From: Rhizobiales bacterium 65-9
GTDB lineage: Bacteria > Pseudomonadota > Alphaproteobacteria > Rhizobiales > Beijerinckiaceae
Direction: 5' to 3'
DNA: 63,678 nucleotides
Assembly (NCBI GenBank): GCA_001899525.1
Contig: MKVY01000032.1
Location: 1 to 63,678 of the forward strand
Shown here: positions 34,614 through 48,078 of the stretch, one piece after another
How positions within the stretch are numbered: the first letter of the stretch is position 1
Layout of the letters: every line of letters starts with the position of its first letter
The notes under the pieces: model-generated
Told to the model about the DNA's origin: nothing
The model's input: the letters and a program-made list of their open reading frames with translations, nothing else
The model's database searches: none
Translations under genes and position numbers: made by a program

Positions 34614-35345
34614 ATGATGGACATTCTACGTGAGATCGCGAATTTCCAACGCGAGATTTATCTCGCTTTTGCGGAGCAGATCAGAGCCATCGCCGCGGGA
34701 GGTGGCTGGAACGGCTTATTTGCTTACCTTCCGATGGGCATCCTGTTTGGAGCCGTACACGCGCTGACGCCAGGCCATGGCAAGTCGATTCTGGCGGCCT
34801 ATCTGGCCAGTTCAAGGCTCGGCCTCATCCGGGGGCTCACGGTTTCACTCGCGGCGTCTTTCACACACGTCGCCTTGTCTGTGCTCATTGTTCTGCTTGC
34901 TCTACCTCTGGTCTCCCACTCTTTCTTCGTTCGGCCGGGAGAAGCCCCGGTGTTGGAAGACGTCAGCCGTGGACTTCTGGGTGTGATCGGCCTTTGGATG
35001 CTTTACCGAGCCTTCCGAAGACGGCCGCATACTCATGATGTGGGCGAGGGACTTGCTGTCGGTTTCCTGGCCGGTCTCATTCCATGTCCTTTGACGCTCT
35101 TTGTGATGACCTTCGCGGTTTCTCGCGGTGTTCCCGAGGCCGGAATCGCATTCGCAGTCGTGATGATGCTGGGCGTGGCACTCACACTCTCGACTGTGGC
35201 GGCCGGAACCATTTTATTTCGTCAGAATATGATTCATCTGATGGAAAATCGTGCCGTCTTGCTCGACCGTATTTCGCGGACGCTCGAAGCAATGGTGGGT
35301 CTTCTATTGATATCGATCGCAATCTTCGAGCTGTTTGAAAAATAG
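34614..35345 (+). CDS. NicO-family nickel/cobalt exporter (RcnA-like)
   Basis: A 243-residue, roughly six-segment membrane protein. The family signatures HALTPGHGKSIL near residue 50 and GLIPCPLTLFVM near residue 155 are present. The His-rich cytoplasmic loop of E. coli RcnA is short here (RRRPHTHDVGEG). About 150 bp separates it from the MFS gene; this gap shows no obvious operator. With the sensor and MFS genes it forms a nickel/cobalt-resistance unit. Confidence 0.85.
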   Translation: MMDILREIANFQREIYLAFAEQIRAIAAGGGWNGLFAYLPMGILFGAVHALTPGHGKSILAAYLASSRLGLIRGLTVSLAASFTHVALSVLIVLLALPLVSHSFFVRPGEAPVLEDVSRGLLGVIGLWMLYRAFRRRPHTHDVGEGLAVGFLAGLIPCPLTLFVMTFAVSRGVPEAGIAFAVVMMLGVALTLSTVAAGTILFRQNMIHLMENRAVLLDRISRTLEAMVGLLLISIAIFELFEK

Positions 35346-35422
35346 GCGGGCCTCTCAAAGAATGCCAAACATCTCCGGACGCCGATTTCATAAGAATCGC
35401 GAAATGAAGCTTCTACCGCATA

Positions 35423-35689
35423 CTAAAATTCAGCGGCGCTAAAATAGCGGGCGTAAATCACAGATCCAAAAATAACGGCCAAGACGAAGGCAGCCGTTAG
35501 TAGGCAGATTAATGTCTCGCGGCTCACAATTTCCCTCCATTTTCTCGGTCTATTCAATGAAACTCGGACCATTCGGGATCGGCCATTCTCTCCATGCTCG
35601 TCTGTATCGTCGGTAGAGGGCAGCGTGCGAGCGACCCTCCACCGAAGAACTCCATCATCTGGGCAAGGAAAGATGGCAATAAGTCCCAT
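35423..35689 (-). CDS. small single-helix membrane protein after the RND gene
   Basis: An 88-residue frame with one C-terminal hydrophobic segment (ETLICLLTAAFVLAVIFGSVIYARYF). The N-terminal part is of lower quality; an internal ATG at 35572 would leave a 49-residue membrane peptide. It begins 11 bases beyond the stop of the RND pump gene, in the same direction, so it may be the last gene of that operon. The function is unknown. Confidence 0.4.
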   Translation of the reverse strand: MGLIAIFPCPDDGVLRWRVARTLPSTDDTDEHGENGRSRMVRVSLNRPRKWREIVSRETLICLLTAAFVLAVIFGSVIYARYFSAAEF

Positions 35690-35700
35690 TGGCCAGAACG

Positions 35701-40153
<4,453 letters not shown>

Positions 40154-40155
40154 TT

Positions 40156-41436
40156 TCAGCGGCTTCCAACGCGAGAGAGAAGGTTCATATGGCGACCGGT
40201 CAGACGATTGAGAGCGGCCATGTCCAGGTGATAGGCTTTGATCGCTTCGATGCGGCGCAGCCGCGCGTCGCTCAGCGTGCGTTGCGCATCGCTGAACTCC
40301 ACGTAGCTGAAGCCGCCCCGCTCCATACCGTCCCGGATCAAGCGAACGGCGCGCTCGGCGGCGGGCACAACTTCGGCGTTGATGCGTCTGGCTTCCGTCG
40401 CATTGGCGACCATGCGTGCCTGGAGACGCGTCAACTCGCGTCTAAGAACCACTTTTGACGCCGCAATGTCGAAGTCGGCCGCACGTTGATTGGCCATGGC
40501 CCGATCGATGTTGCCTTGATTGTTGTCGAACAGCGGCAAGGGGATAGAAATGCCGGCCACCAGAGCAGTATCTCGCGTGTCGCCGATATGCCGGACGCCG
40601 ATCCGAATTGCAGGATCGGGGATGCCGCGCGCACGCTCCAGGGTGACGCGCGCCGCCGCTAGTTCGCGCTCAGTTTCGAGCACGGCGGTATCGACATTGA
40701 AAATGGCTTTCCCTTCGGCAGGAGGTGCGACGCTCTCAAAAGCGACGTTATCGGCCTCGAAATTGGCCCCGCCTTTCCAATATCCCGCCAGATTGGCGCG
40801 CGCGATACGAGCAGCAGCTTTGCCCTGATCGACGGCGATCTGTTCTAACGCGACCTGCGCTTCCGCTCGGGATTGCAGATAGGTCGGGTCACGGCCGGAT
40901 TCGGCACGTCGCGCGATTTCGACCTGAAGCTGCCGGGCGATGGCGAGGCGGTCTTCCGCGACTTTGATTTGGGCCGTCGCAGATACGACGTCGATCCAAG
41001 CGACCTCCACCTCACGGAAAAGATCGAGCGTGCGCAAGGTGCCACGCATCCGCGTCCCTTCGAGTTCCGATTGGGCTACCGCCGTGCGTGCCTCACGCTT
41101 GCCACCCCATTCGATGGGCTGTTGTACATACAGCGTGGTTTGTGGCGCACGCATCCCTCGATACGTTCCCGTTCCGGCGAAGTTCTCGATATCGGCGCCT
41201 ACAGTCGGGTTGGGGCCACGCCCCGCCTGCCTGATGCCGGCCTCGGCGCCTTGAATCCGCGCAATGGTGGCGGATGCTCCGAAATCGGACGCGAGCGCTC
41301 GGACAAGAGCACCGCGCATAGAAAGAGGTTTGGCGGCGGCAACACCGACCAACGCTCCATAGATGGCGAGCACCAGCGTCGCATCGAGCATGAGCCGACG
41401 CGCACGCGTGCTCGCACCAAAAGTGCGATCAAACAT
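40156..41436 (-). CDS. czcC: heavy-metal efflux outer-membrane channel (CzcC family)
   Basis: A 426-residue outer-membrane efflux protein (TolC superfamily). A signal sequence ends near VGVAAAKP. Paired helical repeats with QAGRGPNPTVGADIENFAGTG and GIPDPAIRIGVRHIGDTRDTALVAGISIPLPLFDNNQGN are typical for CzcC. GGAATTC precedes the ATG at 41436. It is first of the CBA set, after the small CzcI-like gene. Confidence 0.9.
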   Translation of the reverse strand: MFDRTFGASTRARRLMLDATLVLAIYGALVGVAAAKPLSMRGALVRALASDFGASATIARIQGAEAGIRQAGRGPNPTVGADIENFAGTGTYRGMRAPQTTLYVQQPIEWGGKREARTAVAQSELEGTRMRGTLRTLDLFREVEVAWIDVVSATAQIKVAEDRLAIARQLQVEIARRAESGRDPTYLQSRAEAQVALEQIAVDQGKAAARIARANLAGYWKGGANFEADNVAFESVAPPAEGKAIFNVDTAVLETERELAAARVTLERARGIPDPAIRIGVRHIGDTRDTALVAGISIPLPLFDNNQGNIDRAMANQRAADFDIAASKVVLRRELTRLQARMVANATEARRINAEVVPAAERAVRLIRDGMERGGFSYVEFSDAQRTLSDARLRRIEAIKAYHLDMAALNRLTGRHMNLLSRVGSR

Positions 41437-41498
41437 GATGAATTCCTGATACCGGCGATAAGCTTTGCGAGCCGGAAAGGCTCACACGGCGTCGGCGA

Positions 41499-41864
41499 TC
41501 AGGCTTTGGGAGGTCGATCCGGAGCGGTAAAATCGCCTGTTGGAGCGGATTCAGAACTCGGCGCCGCCTTCGCGACTTGCCGGAAGTCCATACTCTCAAT
41601 CATAGGCGAGGCAGGGACGAGGACCATCGTGGCCACATCGTCCATATGGACATGAACAGCGGCGTGATCTGGTTGCGCAGCGTGGTCGTCGTCATCCATA
41701 GCGAGAATGAGCGATCCCGCTAAAGCGCGGGGCTCATGCTGCAATTCCAAACCGTGCTCAATTCTATCGAATAGAACGATGGTTGACTGGATGCAGAATA
41801 GGCAAGCCAGGGCAACGCATAGCGCGCCCATCGTTCGCCTGATCCGGTCCAGTCGAGCAATCAC
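41499..41864 (-). CDS. CzcI-like small metal-responsive membrane/periplasmic protein
   Basis: About 121 residues: a hydrophobic N-terminal anchor or signal (MGALCVALACLFCIQSTIVLF), then a His/Asp-rich stretch (DDDDHAAQPDHAAVHVHMDD) likely to bind metal, and a Pro/Ala-rich tail. A GTG start at 41864 is favoured by GGAG 7 bases upstream. Position just upstream of czcCBA and the His-rich region resemble CzcI, which modulates Czc expression in Cupriavidus. The homology is inferred from layout. Confidence 0.55.
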   Translation of the reverse strand: MIARLDRIRRTMGALCVALACLFCIQSTIVLFDRIEHGLELQHEPRALAGSLILAMDDDDHAAQPDHAAVHVHMDDVATMVLVPASPMIESMDFRQVAKAAPSSESAPTGDFTAPDRPPKA

Positions 41865-42000
41865 ATTCAATCTCCGACCGCCAGCCTATAGCATGCAATC
41901 GCGGCGCGGAAAACGGTGCAATTCGACGCGGTCCAGTATGAAGTTTAGGTAACTACGTCGTATCGGCGAAACCTGCCGCGGCCGCCTATCGTCACCTTCG

Positions 42001-42718
42001 CTATCTTGCTGGAGAAAACTGCGATCTGGTTGAATACATTGTCAGGACCAGCCAAAGCATTAGCCAGACAGTCGAAAACTTCAAGGTTTCCGGTATGCAA
42101 GGACACGTAAGTTCGGGCAGATCTTCGCCCAGCAGGCTGTCTCCATCGGCCTGCTCCTTTGCGTTTCCATGTCCGCCGACGATAAGGAAGCCGTTGATGC
42201 CAGAGCGCGGACCCAAGAAGCCGATGATACCGGTAGAGAGGATGATGATAGAAAACGGGATCGCGAAAAAAATGCTTATAAATGCCGTGGCCGCCAGAAG
42301 TTGCATCGTCCGCTGTTTAGCGCGCGCTTGCCAACCCGCACGACCGCCTGAACGACGATCGGCAGGACGGCTGCTTCAGGCCAAAGAAGAAGGCCGCGAT
42401 AAAGGTCACATTGGCAAAAAACGGTATAGATATAGCTCAGCGCCATGATAGAAGCGGCCGAGTATTCGATGCATGAGCCATCCGATTTAGGTGGCCCATT
42501 TCTGCGCCTCGGGGCCGGGGAAAGCATGCAGTAGTTGAGCGCATGCAGAAGCGGCTTTCGGAACTCCAACACTTCTCTTCCACGAGAATACGATGCATCA
42601 CGGCGATCTGCCCGGCCGGCGCACCGAAACTCAGTGCCGCGACCCTCAGCCATATCCAGAACGCCTCCTGGATTGAAACGCCCTGGCTGTCGGCGTTGTT
42701 TTGCACCTGCGCATCCAT
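42001..42718 (-). pseudogene. chrA: chrA chromate transporter remnant
   Basis: The N-terminal ChrA piece is AFWIWLRVAALSFGAPAGQIAVMHRILVEEK, starting near 42718 after MDAQVQNN. It then changes frame: LLHALNYCMLSPAP and later AAVLPIVVQAVVRVGKRAL are in another frame. A third frame gives LLAATAFISIFFAIPFSIIILSTGIIGFLG. These three pieces are consecutive parts of the N-terminal half of ChrA; the C-terminal half is missing. At least two frameshifts plus truncation make it non-functional. A ChrB-like remnant precedes it. Confidence 0.75.
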
Positions 42719-42736
42719 GTCAGGCTCCAATTTTAC

Positions 42737-43186
42737 TCAAGGGTCAGTTGCATGTCGTTGCTGGCATCGCGGCACTAGCGATAAAAACGTCATAAGGCAG
42801 CAGCCCCGCCCCAAGCTGTTTAGATCATCTGAGAACATGCGCGAGAGCTCCAAGGAAGTATCAAGCAGGGCGGTCGCCTCCGGTACGAGATCAAGAGGGG
42901 CGGTGTCAGCAGCGCGCACCATATGTGCCGGCTTCTCCAGGGGGCCGATCGAGAGATCTCATTCGGCGAGCATCGTATCGAACGTACATAGCTCGTCCCG
43001 GTGGCCCCAGAATACGCCTTGAACGTCGAAAGGTGTCGCGCCAAACTGTCCGGGAACATCCGCGACGCCTGACGGTGAGACGAATAGAAAGACCGTCTGT
43101 CGGTCAATGAAGCGTCTGATCAGCCAGGGGCAGGCGATGCGATTGATCTTCGGCCGGACGCGCGTCACCCATAAAGTGCGGCCCAT
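42737..43186 (-). pseudogene. chrB: ChrB C-terminal-domain (chromate resistance) remnant
   Basis: Starts MGRTLWVTRVRPKINRIACPWLIRRFID and VFLFVSPSGVADVPGQFGATPFDVQGVFWGHRDELCTFDTML, which is the ChrB chromate-resistance domain. The rest (MVRAADTAPLDLVPEATALLDTSLELSRMF) lies in a second frame at about 42790-42922, so there is a frameshift near 42950, and the end is degraded. It precedes the chrA remnant in the usual chrB-chrA order. The ChrB N-terminal region is absent. Confidence 0.72.
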
Positions 43187-43609
43187 GTCCTAGAAACAAT
43201 ATCGTCCTTCACAAATTGCTGTCGGCGATGGCGTTGGCCTCGACTGGTGCAGAAGCTCGTTAGGCTGCTTCTACTGCTGCCAAAGTACGTTTGTCCTATT
43301 CTTAACTGTTGGCGCGCTGGAGCCGGAGTGTAGCGGCAATAAGTACGACGCTGGGACGTAATTGTCGGAAAAACTGGGTTCTTCCTTGATTGCCACAATG
43401 ACTATGTTCCTCGCTCTAGTGAGTACGTTGATCATCAGTCATCAGGTCAGGGACTTTAATATTTTTGGGCCTATAGCTAGGGTTTTGGCTCTCGCGTCAG
43501 CGGCGGAGGCAATTGGTTTTAACCCGGCTTCTTCAATATCTGGCTCCTTTTGGGTCGCTTGGGTAAGCTTGCCGGCGATGGTTAGGGCGTATCGACCCAA
43601 GTCTCCTTT
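43187..43609. other. gene-poor stretch
   Basis: No recognised gene. A plus-strand frame at 43362-43619 (85 residues, hydrophobic start) has no family support and converges on the ccoS gene. The stretch carries copy C of the dispersed 24-bp repeat. Confidence 0.4.
43284..43307 (+). repeat. dispersed 24-bp repeat, copy C
   Basis: It has the form AGTACGTTTGTC-CT-ATTCTTAACT, identical to copy B outside the two central bases. It is followed by GTTGGCG, similar to the ATCGGCG after copy B. Confidence 0.5.
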
Positions 43610-43807
43610 TTATCTCTGACGTCTATTGTTGTGCGGCCGGTCGCTATGGCGTACGCCGGCACGGTCATTTGCTTCATCGACGAAAATGCGCTCGCCGGCA
43701 CCATCAAGATCGTCATATTGCCCGCTTCGTAGTGACCAGAAGAAAGAGGCGAGAGCGACACCGCCCAACAGTAAGGCGAGCGGAACCAGAAAGACGAGAC
43801 TGCTCAT
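43610..43807 (-). CDS. ccoS: cbb3-type cytochrome oxidase assembly protein CcoS
   Basis: A 65-residue protein: MSSLVFLVPLALLLGGVALASFFWSLRSGQYDDLDGAGERIF. The single membrane helix followed by FxWxxxxGQYDDxxxxxxRIL is the CcoS signature. The ATG at 43807 overlaps the CcoI stop as ATGA; a longer frame to 43822 is not supported. CcoS is needed for insertion of haem b and copper into CcoN in Rhodobacter. It is the last gene of the operon. Confidence 0.92.
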   Translation of the reverse strand: MSSLVFLVPLALLLGGVALASFFWSLRSGQYDDLDGAGERIFVDEANDRAGVRHSDRPHNNRRQR

Positions 43808-46041
43808 TCGGCTGTCCTCCATTGCATGGTCTTGGGCGGTTCCGCCGCTGCTGGAGATTGCCTTGGCGGCTTATCGGCAGTTAGGCGTAGCGCATTGGCC
43901 ACGACGATGATAGACGAGAGCGACATAGCCAGTGCAGCTATCAACGGCGTCACATGGCCGAGGATGGCGATCGGCAAGGCGATGGCATTATAGGCAATAG
44001 CCAGCGCGAAATTCTGGCGCATCAGTCGGCCGGCCTCTAGCGCTACCCAATGGGCGAGCGGTATGGCCGTGAGATCGTCGCGCAGAAAAACGAAATCGGC
44101 GGCATTGCGCCCGACGTCGGCGGCGCTCACCGGCGCCATGGAGACATATGCTGCGGAGAGCGCGGGCGCATCGTTGAGGCCATCGCCGATCATCAGCACC
44201 TTGCGTCCACGTGCGGCGAGGGCCGTCAGCCGCTCTACTTTCTCTGCCGGCAACAAGCCCGCCGCACGATCTGGGATGGCGAGGCTATCGGCGACGGTTG
44301 CGACAGCGATCGCGGTGTCACCGGAGAAGATCTGCAGTTCGAGGCCATCGCCGCGAAGAGCGTCGATGGCGGCGCGCGCGCCGGGGCGAAGCCGTTCCTC
44401 GAAACGGTAGGTGGCAAGCGGGCGCCCCTGGACGGAAAGCACAGTGCCCGTGGTTTCAGGTTGCGATGGCACGGCCCAGGCGCCGCGTCCGAGCCGATAG
44501 AGTTTGCCGTCGTGCCAGCCTTCGATGCCGAGCCCGGCATGTTCACGGATGTTGGACGGAGCGGGCGTATTCACATTGTCGGCGAAGAGTGAAAGCGCGC
44601 GTGACTGTGGATGTTTCGAATGGGCGCCGAGCGCCGCTGCGATGGCGAGGGTGCTTCGATCGAGCGAGGCCGTCTCACAGAGTTGCACGTCGGGTGTCGT
44701 CAGCGTGCCCGTTTTGTCGAAGACTGCCGTATCGATCTCTGCCAGCCGCTCGATACCGGAACCGTCTTTCACCAGAATTCCGTTTTCAAACAGGCGCCGG
44801 GCCGCCATCACCTGCACGATAGGCACGGCCAACCCCAGCGCGCAGGGACAGGTGATGATCAGGACGGCAATGGCGATGGAAATCGCGCGATGCCAATCAC
44901 CCGTCACCGCCATCCAGCCCAGGAAGGTCAGGAATGCCGTGGCGTGGACAACTGGTGAATAGAGGGCGGCCATCCGGTCGGCGAGCCGCCGATAGCCCGC
45001 TCGCCCGCCTTCGGCGGCTTCCATCAATCGTACCATTTCGGCCAGAAAGGAGTCCCGTGCGCGGGCCGTGGAGATCATGGTCAGGGGGCCGGTCAGATTG
45101 AGTGTGCCGGCCTGGATGGCCTCGCCGGGCGCCATCGGCCGTGGCACGCTCTCGCCCGTGGCTATGGCGCAATCGAGCTCGGAGCGGCCATCGATCACGA
45201 CCCCGTCGACAGGAATCCGATCGCCCGCCGCGAGCGCGATGCGCATCCCAGGCTCTATATCGTCGATAGGCAGATAGTCTCGGCTCCCGTCGTCACGCAG
45301 GACCATGGCCCCGCGAGGCGTCAGGCGGATGAGACCTTGCACGGCGGCGCGGGCTTTTTCCCGCATCACGTGATCGAGCGTCCTGCCGATCAGCAGAAAG
45401 AAAATCAGCGACGTTGCCGCATCGAAATAGGCATGTGTGCCGTGATTGATCGTATCATAGAGGCTCAGCGCAAAAGCAAGACTGACGCCAATCGAAATCG
45501 GCACATCCATATTGGTGCGGCCGCTCCTCAAGGCGCTCCAGGCGGAGACGAAGAAGATCCGTCCGGAGTATACGAGACAGTGCAGGGCGAGTGCCGCCGA
45601 AATCCAATGAAACGCCTGGCGCGTTTCGGGCTCGGCTCCGGACCAGATCGAGACCGAGAGCAGCATGATGTTCATGGCGGCGAAGCCGGCGACCGCGAGC
45701 GCACGGATCAGCCGAGCGAGTTCCGCATCCTTTTGCTCTTCCGCCACCTCGAATACATGGGCTGGGAAGCCAAGCGCTGCCAAGGTTTCAATGATATTCG
45801 GTGCCTGTTCGCCACGCCATTTCACGCTGGCGCGCCGGGTTGACAGGTTCACCCTGGCGGCCTCGACGCCAGGCAGGTGTAGCAGCCCGCTTTCCACCGT
45901 GCGGATACAATGGGCGCAGTGCACGCCCGGTACCGAAAGGTCGGTCTGATAAAGCCCTTCGCCCAGCACTCGGCTTGCCAGGCGTAGCTCGTTCGCTCCC
46001 GGCGAAACGTCTCCCTGGACGAGTGGGACGCAGCAGCTCAT
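43804..46041 (-). CDS. ccoI: copper P-type ATPase for cbb3 oxidase maturation (CcoI/FixI)
   Basis: A 745-residue P1B-type ATPase. The N-terminal heavy-metal domain has Cys42-A-H-Cys45 (VHCAHCIRTVESG), preceded by a Cys pair near the start (MSCCVP). The membrane metal site is TCPCALGLAVP, the phosphorylation site FDKTGTLTT and the hinge MIGDGLNDAPAL. It supplies copper to the CuB site of CcoN. The start overlaps the DUF2189 gene's stop and the end overlaps ccoS, so translation is coupled. Confidence 0.93.
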   Translation of the reverse strand: MSCCVPLVQGDVSPGANELRLASRVLGEGLYQTDLSVPGVHCAHCIRTVESGLLHLPGVEAARVNLSTRRASVKWRGEQAPNIIETLAALGFPAHVFEVAEEQKDAELARLIRALAVAGFAAMNIMLLSVSIWSGAEPETRQAFHWISAALALHCLVYSGRIFFVSAWSALRSGRTNMDVPISIGVSLAFALSLYDTINHGTHAYFDAATSLIFFLLIGRTLDHVMREKARAAVQGLIRLTPRGAMVLRDDGSRDYLPIDDIEPGMRIALAAGDRIPVDGVVIDGRSELDCAIATGESVPRPMAPGEAIQAGTLNLTGPLTMISTARARDSFLAEMVRLMEAAEGGRAGYRRLADRMAALYSPVVHATAFLTFLGWMAVTGDWHRAISIAIAVLIITCPCALGLAVPIVQVMAARRLFENGILVKDGSGIERLAEIDTAVFDKTGTLTTPDVQLCETASLDRSTLAIAAALGAHSKHPQSRALSLFADNVNTPAPSNIREHAGLGIEGWHDGKLYRLGRGAWAVPSQPETTGTVLSVQGRPLATYRFEERLRPGARAAIDALRGDGLELQIFSGDTAIAVATVADSLAIPDRAAGLLPAEKVERLTALAARGRKVLMIGDGLNDAPALSAAYVSMAPVSAADVGRNAADFVFLRDDLTAIPLAHWVALEAGRLMRQNFALAIAYNAIALPIAILGHVTPLIAALAMSLSSIIVVANALRLTADKPPRQSPAAAEPPKTMQWRTAE

Positions 46042-46817
46042 TTGATCGCTCTATACGCATGCCAAGTGGCGTGGCCGAGGAGCGGAAAGACGATGATCAA
46101 GCCAATGAGCGCCGTCGCCAAGCTGACGAGGAACAGGGCCAGTACGATCAGCCCCCACATCAACATGACGGGAAGGTTGTTCCACACGAGTGAGATGCTT
46201 GTGCCCATGGCGGTGAACGCATCGGTGTTCTCGTCGAGCAGCATCGGCACGGCGAACACGCTGATGGCGAAGGAAAAAGCGGCGAACAGGCCGCCGACGG
46301 TCGTGCCAACTATCAGCATGCCCCAGCCTTCCGGTGTCGTGATAAGCATCTGGACGATGTGATTGAAGCCTGGAAAGGCCACCAGCCCGAAGAACAGCGC
46401 GTAGATCAACACGGCGGCCCGCATCCACACCAGCATCAAGAGGCAGAGGATGGCGCCGGTGAAGAGGACCTGGGGTCCCGAGGCCGCATTGACGTATAGC
46501 ATTTTGCCGAGGCTGACTGGCTGGCCGGTCTCGATCGCGCGGCTTTTCTCATAGAGGCCGAGGGCGATCAACGGCCCCACGACCATGAAGCCGGCGAGCG
46601 CCGGGAAGAGAATATAGTCCAGTTCGAACTTGAACAGGCCCCAGATGATCGCCAGAGAGACGAGAAAGACCGCAAAGCCATAGGCGAGGCTCGGACCAGG
46701 CGTAGTCCAGAGATCGCGCCACCCCTGGCCGAGCCAGCTGAAAGCGGTGCCGGCCGGCAGATTGCGCTGTTTCTGCACTGCGAGCGGGACGACGGTTCCT
46801 GTCGTGTTGGTGGCCAT
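46038..46817 (-). CDS. DUF2189 domain-containing membrane protein
   Basis: A 259-residue, about six-segment membrane protein of the DUF2189 family (WLGQGWRDLWTTPGPSLAYG, GPLIALGLYEKSR, LFGLVAFPGFN-type segments). GGGAGC lies ahead of the ATG at 46817. DUF2189 proteins are often annotated as oxidase-linked in Rhizobiales but have no known role. Its position inside the cbb3 operon between the ccoP group and ccoI suggests a part in assembly or haem/copper delivery; this is inference from context. Confidence 0.85.
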   Translation of the reverse strand: MATNTTGTVVPLAVQKQRNLPAGTAFSWLGQGWRDLWTTPGPSLAYGFAVFLVSLAIIWGLFKFELDYILFPALAGFMVVGPLIALGLYEKSRAIETGQPVSLGKMLYVNAASGPQVLFTGAILCLLMLVWMRAAVLIYALFFGLVAFPGFNHIVQMLITTPEGWGMLIVGTTVGGLFAAFSFAISVFAVPMLLDENTDAFTAMGTSISLVWNNLPVMLMWGLIVLALFLVSLATALIGLIIVFPLLGHATWHAYRAIK

Positions 46818-46828
46818 GATGCGCTCCC

Positions 46829-47029
46829 TCAGCAAGCCGATTTGGCGGCGCGAAAAGCGCCGTCACTGCCGGCATCTTTCGTATGTGGCACGCATCCGGT
46901 TTGCGAAGTTATCGCCACATAAACCAGATGCGCATTGGCTCCGATCATAACGGCGATGCTGATGCCGACGATCAATAGCGAAATCAATTTCCAGTTCCGG
47001 CGTGGTCCACTCAAGGTGCTGGGGCTCAT
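46829..47029 (-). CDS. small membrane protein of the cbb3 operon, 66 residues
   Basis: MSPSTLSGPRRNWKLISLL, then one membrane helix with GANAHLVYVAITSQTGCVPH, then a short hydrophilic tail ending SAC. The ATG at 47029 overlaps the ccoP stop as ATGA, which fixes the start. It sits where FixH/CcoH would be in other operons and has a similar single anchor, but is much shorter. It may be a small oxidase subunit or assembly factor. Confidence 0.75.
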   Translation of the reverse strand: MSPSTLSGPRRNWKLISLLIVGISIAVMIGANAHLVYVAITSQTGCVPHTKDAGSDGAFRAAKSAC

Positions 47030-47904
47030 TCTGCTTTCTCCCCCAAGGTGCCGACGTAGAGAGCGAGAATTTTGATTTCGGTAGGCGAGAGCCGGCCCGA
47101 CCAATGCGGCATCTGTCCTTGCCGGCCATTGTTTATGCTGTTGGTGATCGCTCGTTCGTCGCCGCCGTAAATCCAGGTTGCATCGGTGAGGTTGGGCGCG
47201 CCGAGATCCTGTTTACCCATGCCATTGTCGCCATGGCATGAGGCGCAGTCGGAGGCGAATACCTTCTGACCAGCTTCGACCAGCGCCTTATCCTGAGGGC
47301 TGAGAGGCTGGTTCGACAACGAGCGCACGTAAGCGACGACGCTGCGAATCTTGGCACTGTCGAGCATGGCGGTCTTTCCGAACGCCGGCATTTGCGACAT
47401 GCGCGACTTCGGATCGTTGGAATTGATGCCGACCGAGATGGTCTCTGCGATTGCAGCAGGGTCTCCACCCCACAACCATGCCTTCGCGGCAAGATCGGGG
47501 AAGCCGGGGCCACCGGTTCCCTTGACACCGTGGCAGACGGCGCAATTGTCACCGAACAAGGTGCGACCGGCTTCGCGCACATCGCGCATCAGGGCTGGAT
47601 TGGCGGCGATCTCGGCGAAGCTCGCCTTAGCGACCTTGTCCATCCAAACCGATCTGTCCGCCGCCGCGGTCTTGAGCTGCTCTGCGAGAATCTCGCGCTG
47701 ATCGTTGCCGAGCAGGCCTTTGGTATAGCTGGTCCAGGTTGGCCAGGCCGGCATCAAGATCCAGTAGACGATGCTGAAGAGGGTAAAAATGGCGAGGAAG
47801 AACAGAACAACGCGCGGAACCGGGGTATCCAGTTCCTCGATGCCGTTCCATTCATGTCCGGTCGTTTTGCGTCCGGTGACGGGATCAAGTTTCTCCAGCG
47901 CCAT
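47026..47904 (-). CDS. ccoP: cbb3-type cytochrome c oxidase dihaem subunit CcoP/FixP
   Basis: A 292-residue membrane-anchored dihaem cytochrome c. The N-terminal anchor is about residues 30-52 (PRVVLFFLAIFTLFSIVYWI); the haem motifs are Cys121-AVCH (HGVKGTGG follows) and Cys220-ASCH (HGDNGMG). The ATG at 47904 is chosen because the family begins here; a longer frame overlaps ccoQ. It passes electrons from cytochrome c to CcoO and CcoN. It follows ccoQ by 4 bases. Confidence 0.95.
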   Translation of the reverse strand: MALEKLDPVTGRKTTGHEWNGIEELDTPVPRVVLFFLAIFTLFSIVYWILMPAWPTWTSYTKGLLGNDQREILAEQLKTAAADRSVWMDKVAKASFAEIAANPALMRDVREAGRTLFGDNCAVCHGVKGTGGPGFPDLAAKAWLWGGDPAAIAETISVGINSNDPKSRMSQMPAFGKTAMLDSAKIRSVVAYVRSLSNQPLSPQDKALVEAGQKVFASDCASCHGDNGMGKQDLGAPNLTDATWIYGGDERAITNSINNGRQGQMPHWSGRLSPTEIKILALYVGTLGEKAE

Positions 47905-47908
47905 CGCT

Positions 47909-48073
47909 CTAGCTCCTTGGCCGATCATCGGTGTCGAGAATACTGTTCTTTGCCCGTTTGAAACGTTTGCGGTTGGATGGCCACAAGGCATAGACCAGCA
48001 CGCCGATGGCCATGGCGATCAGGTAGAACAGGCCCCAGCTTTTGGAAAAGCCGACGATGGTATCGTGATCCAT
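47909..48073 (-). CDS. ccoQ: cbb3-type oxidase small subunit CcoQ/FixQ
   Basis: A 54-residue protein: MDHDTIVGFSKSWGLFYLI, membrane segment to VYALWPSN, then a basic tail KRFKRAK and DTDDRPRS. The layout of a helix followed by WPxNRxxF is the CcoQ signature. It is 5 bases after ccoO and 4 before ccoP. CcoQ stabilises the CcoNOP complex. Confidence 0.93.
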   Translation of the reverse strand: MDHDTIVGFSKSWGLFYLIAMAIGVLVYALWPSNRKRFKRAKNSILDTDDRPRS

Positions 48074-48078
48074 CTCCG

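Noticed and set aside
43362-43619. 85-residue plus-strand frame converging on ccoS
   Set aside because: No family, no ribosome-binding site, and weak coding character; listed only as part of a gene-poor stretch.
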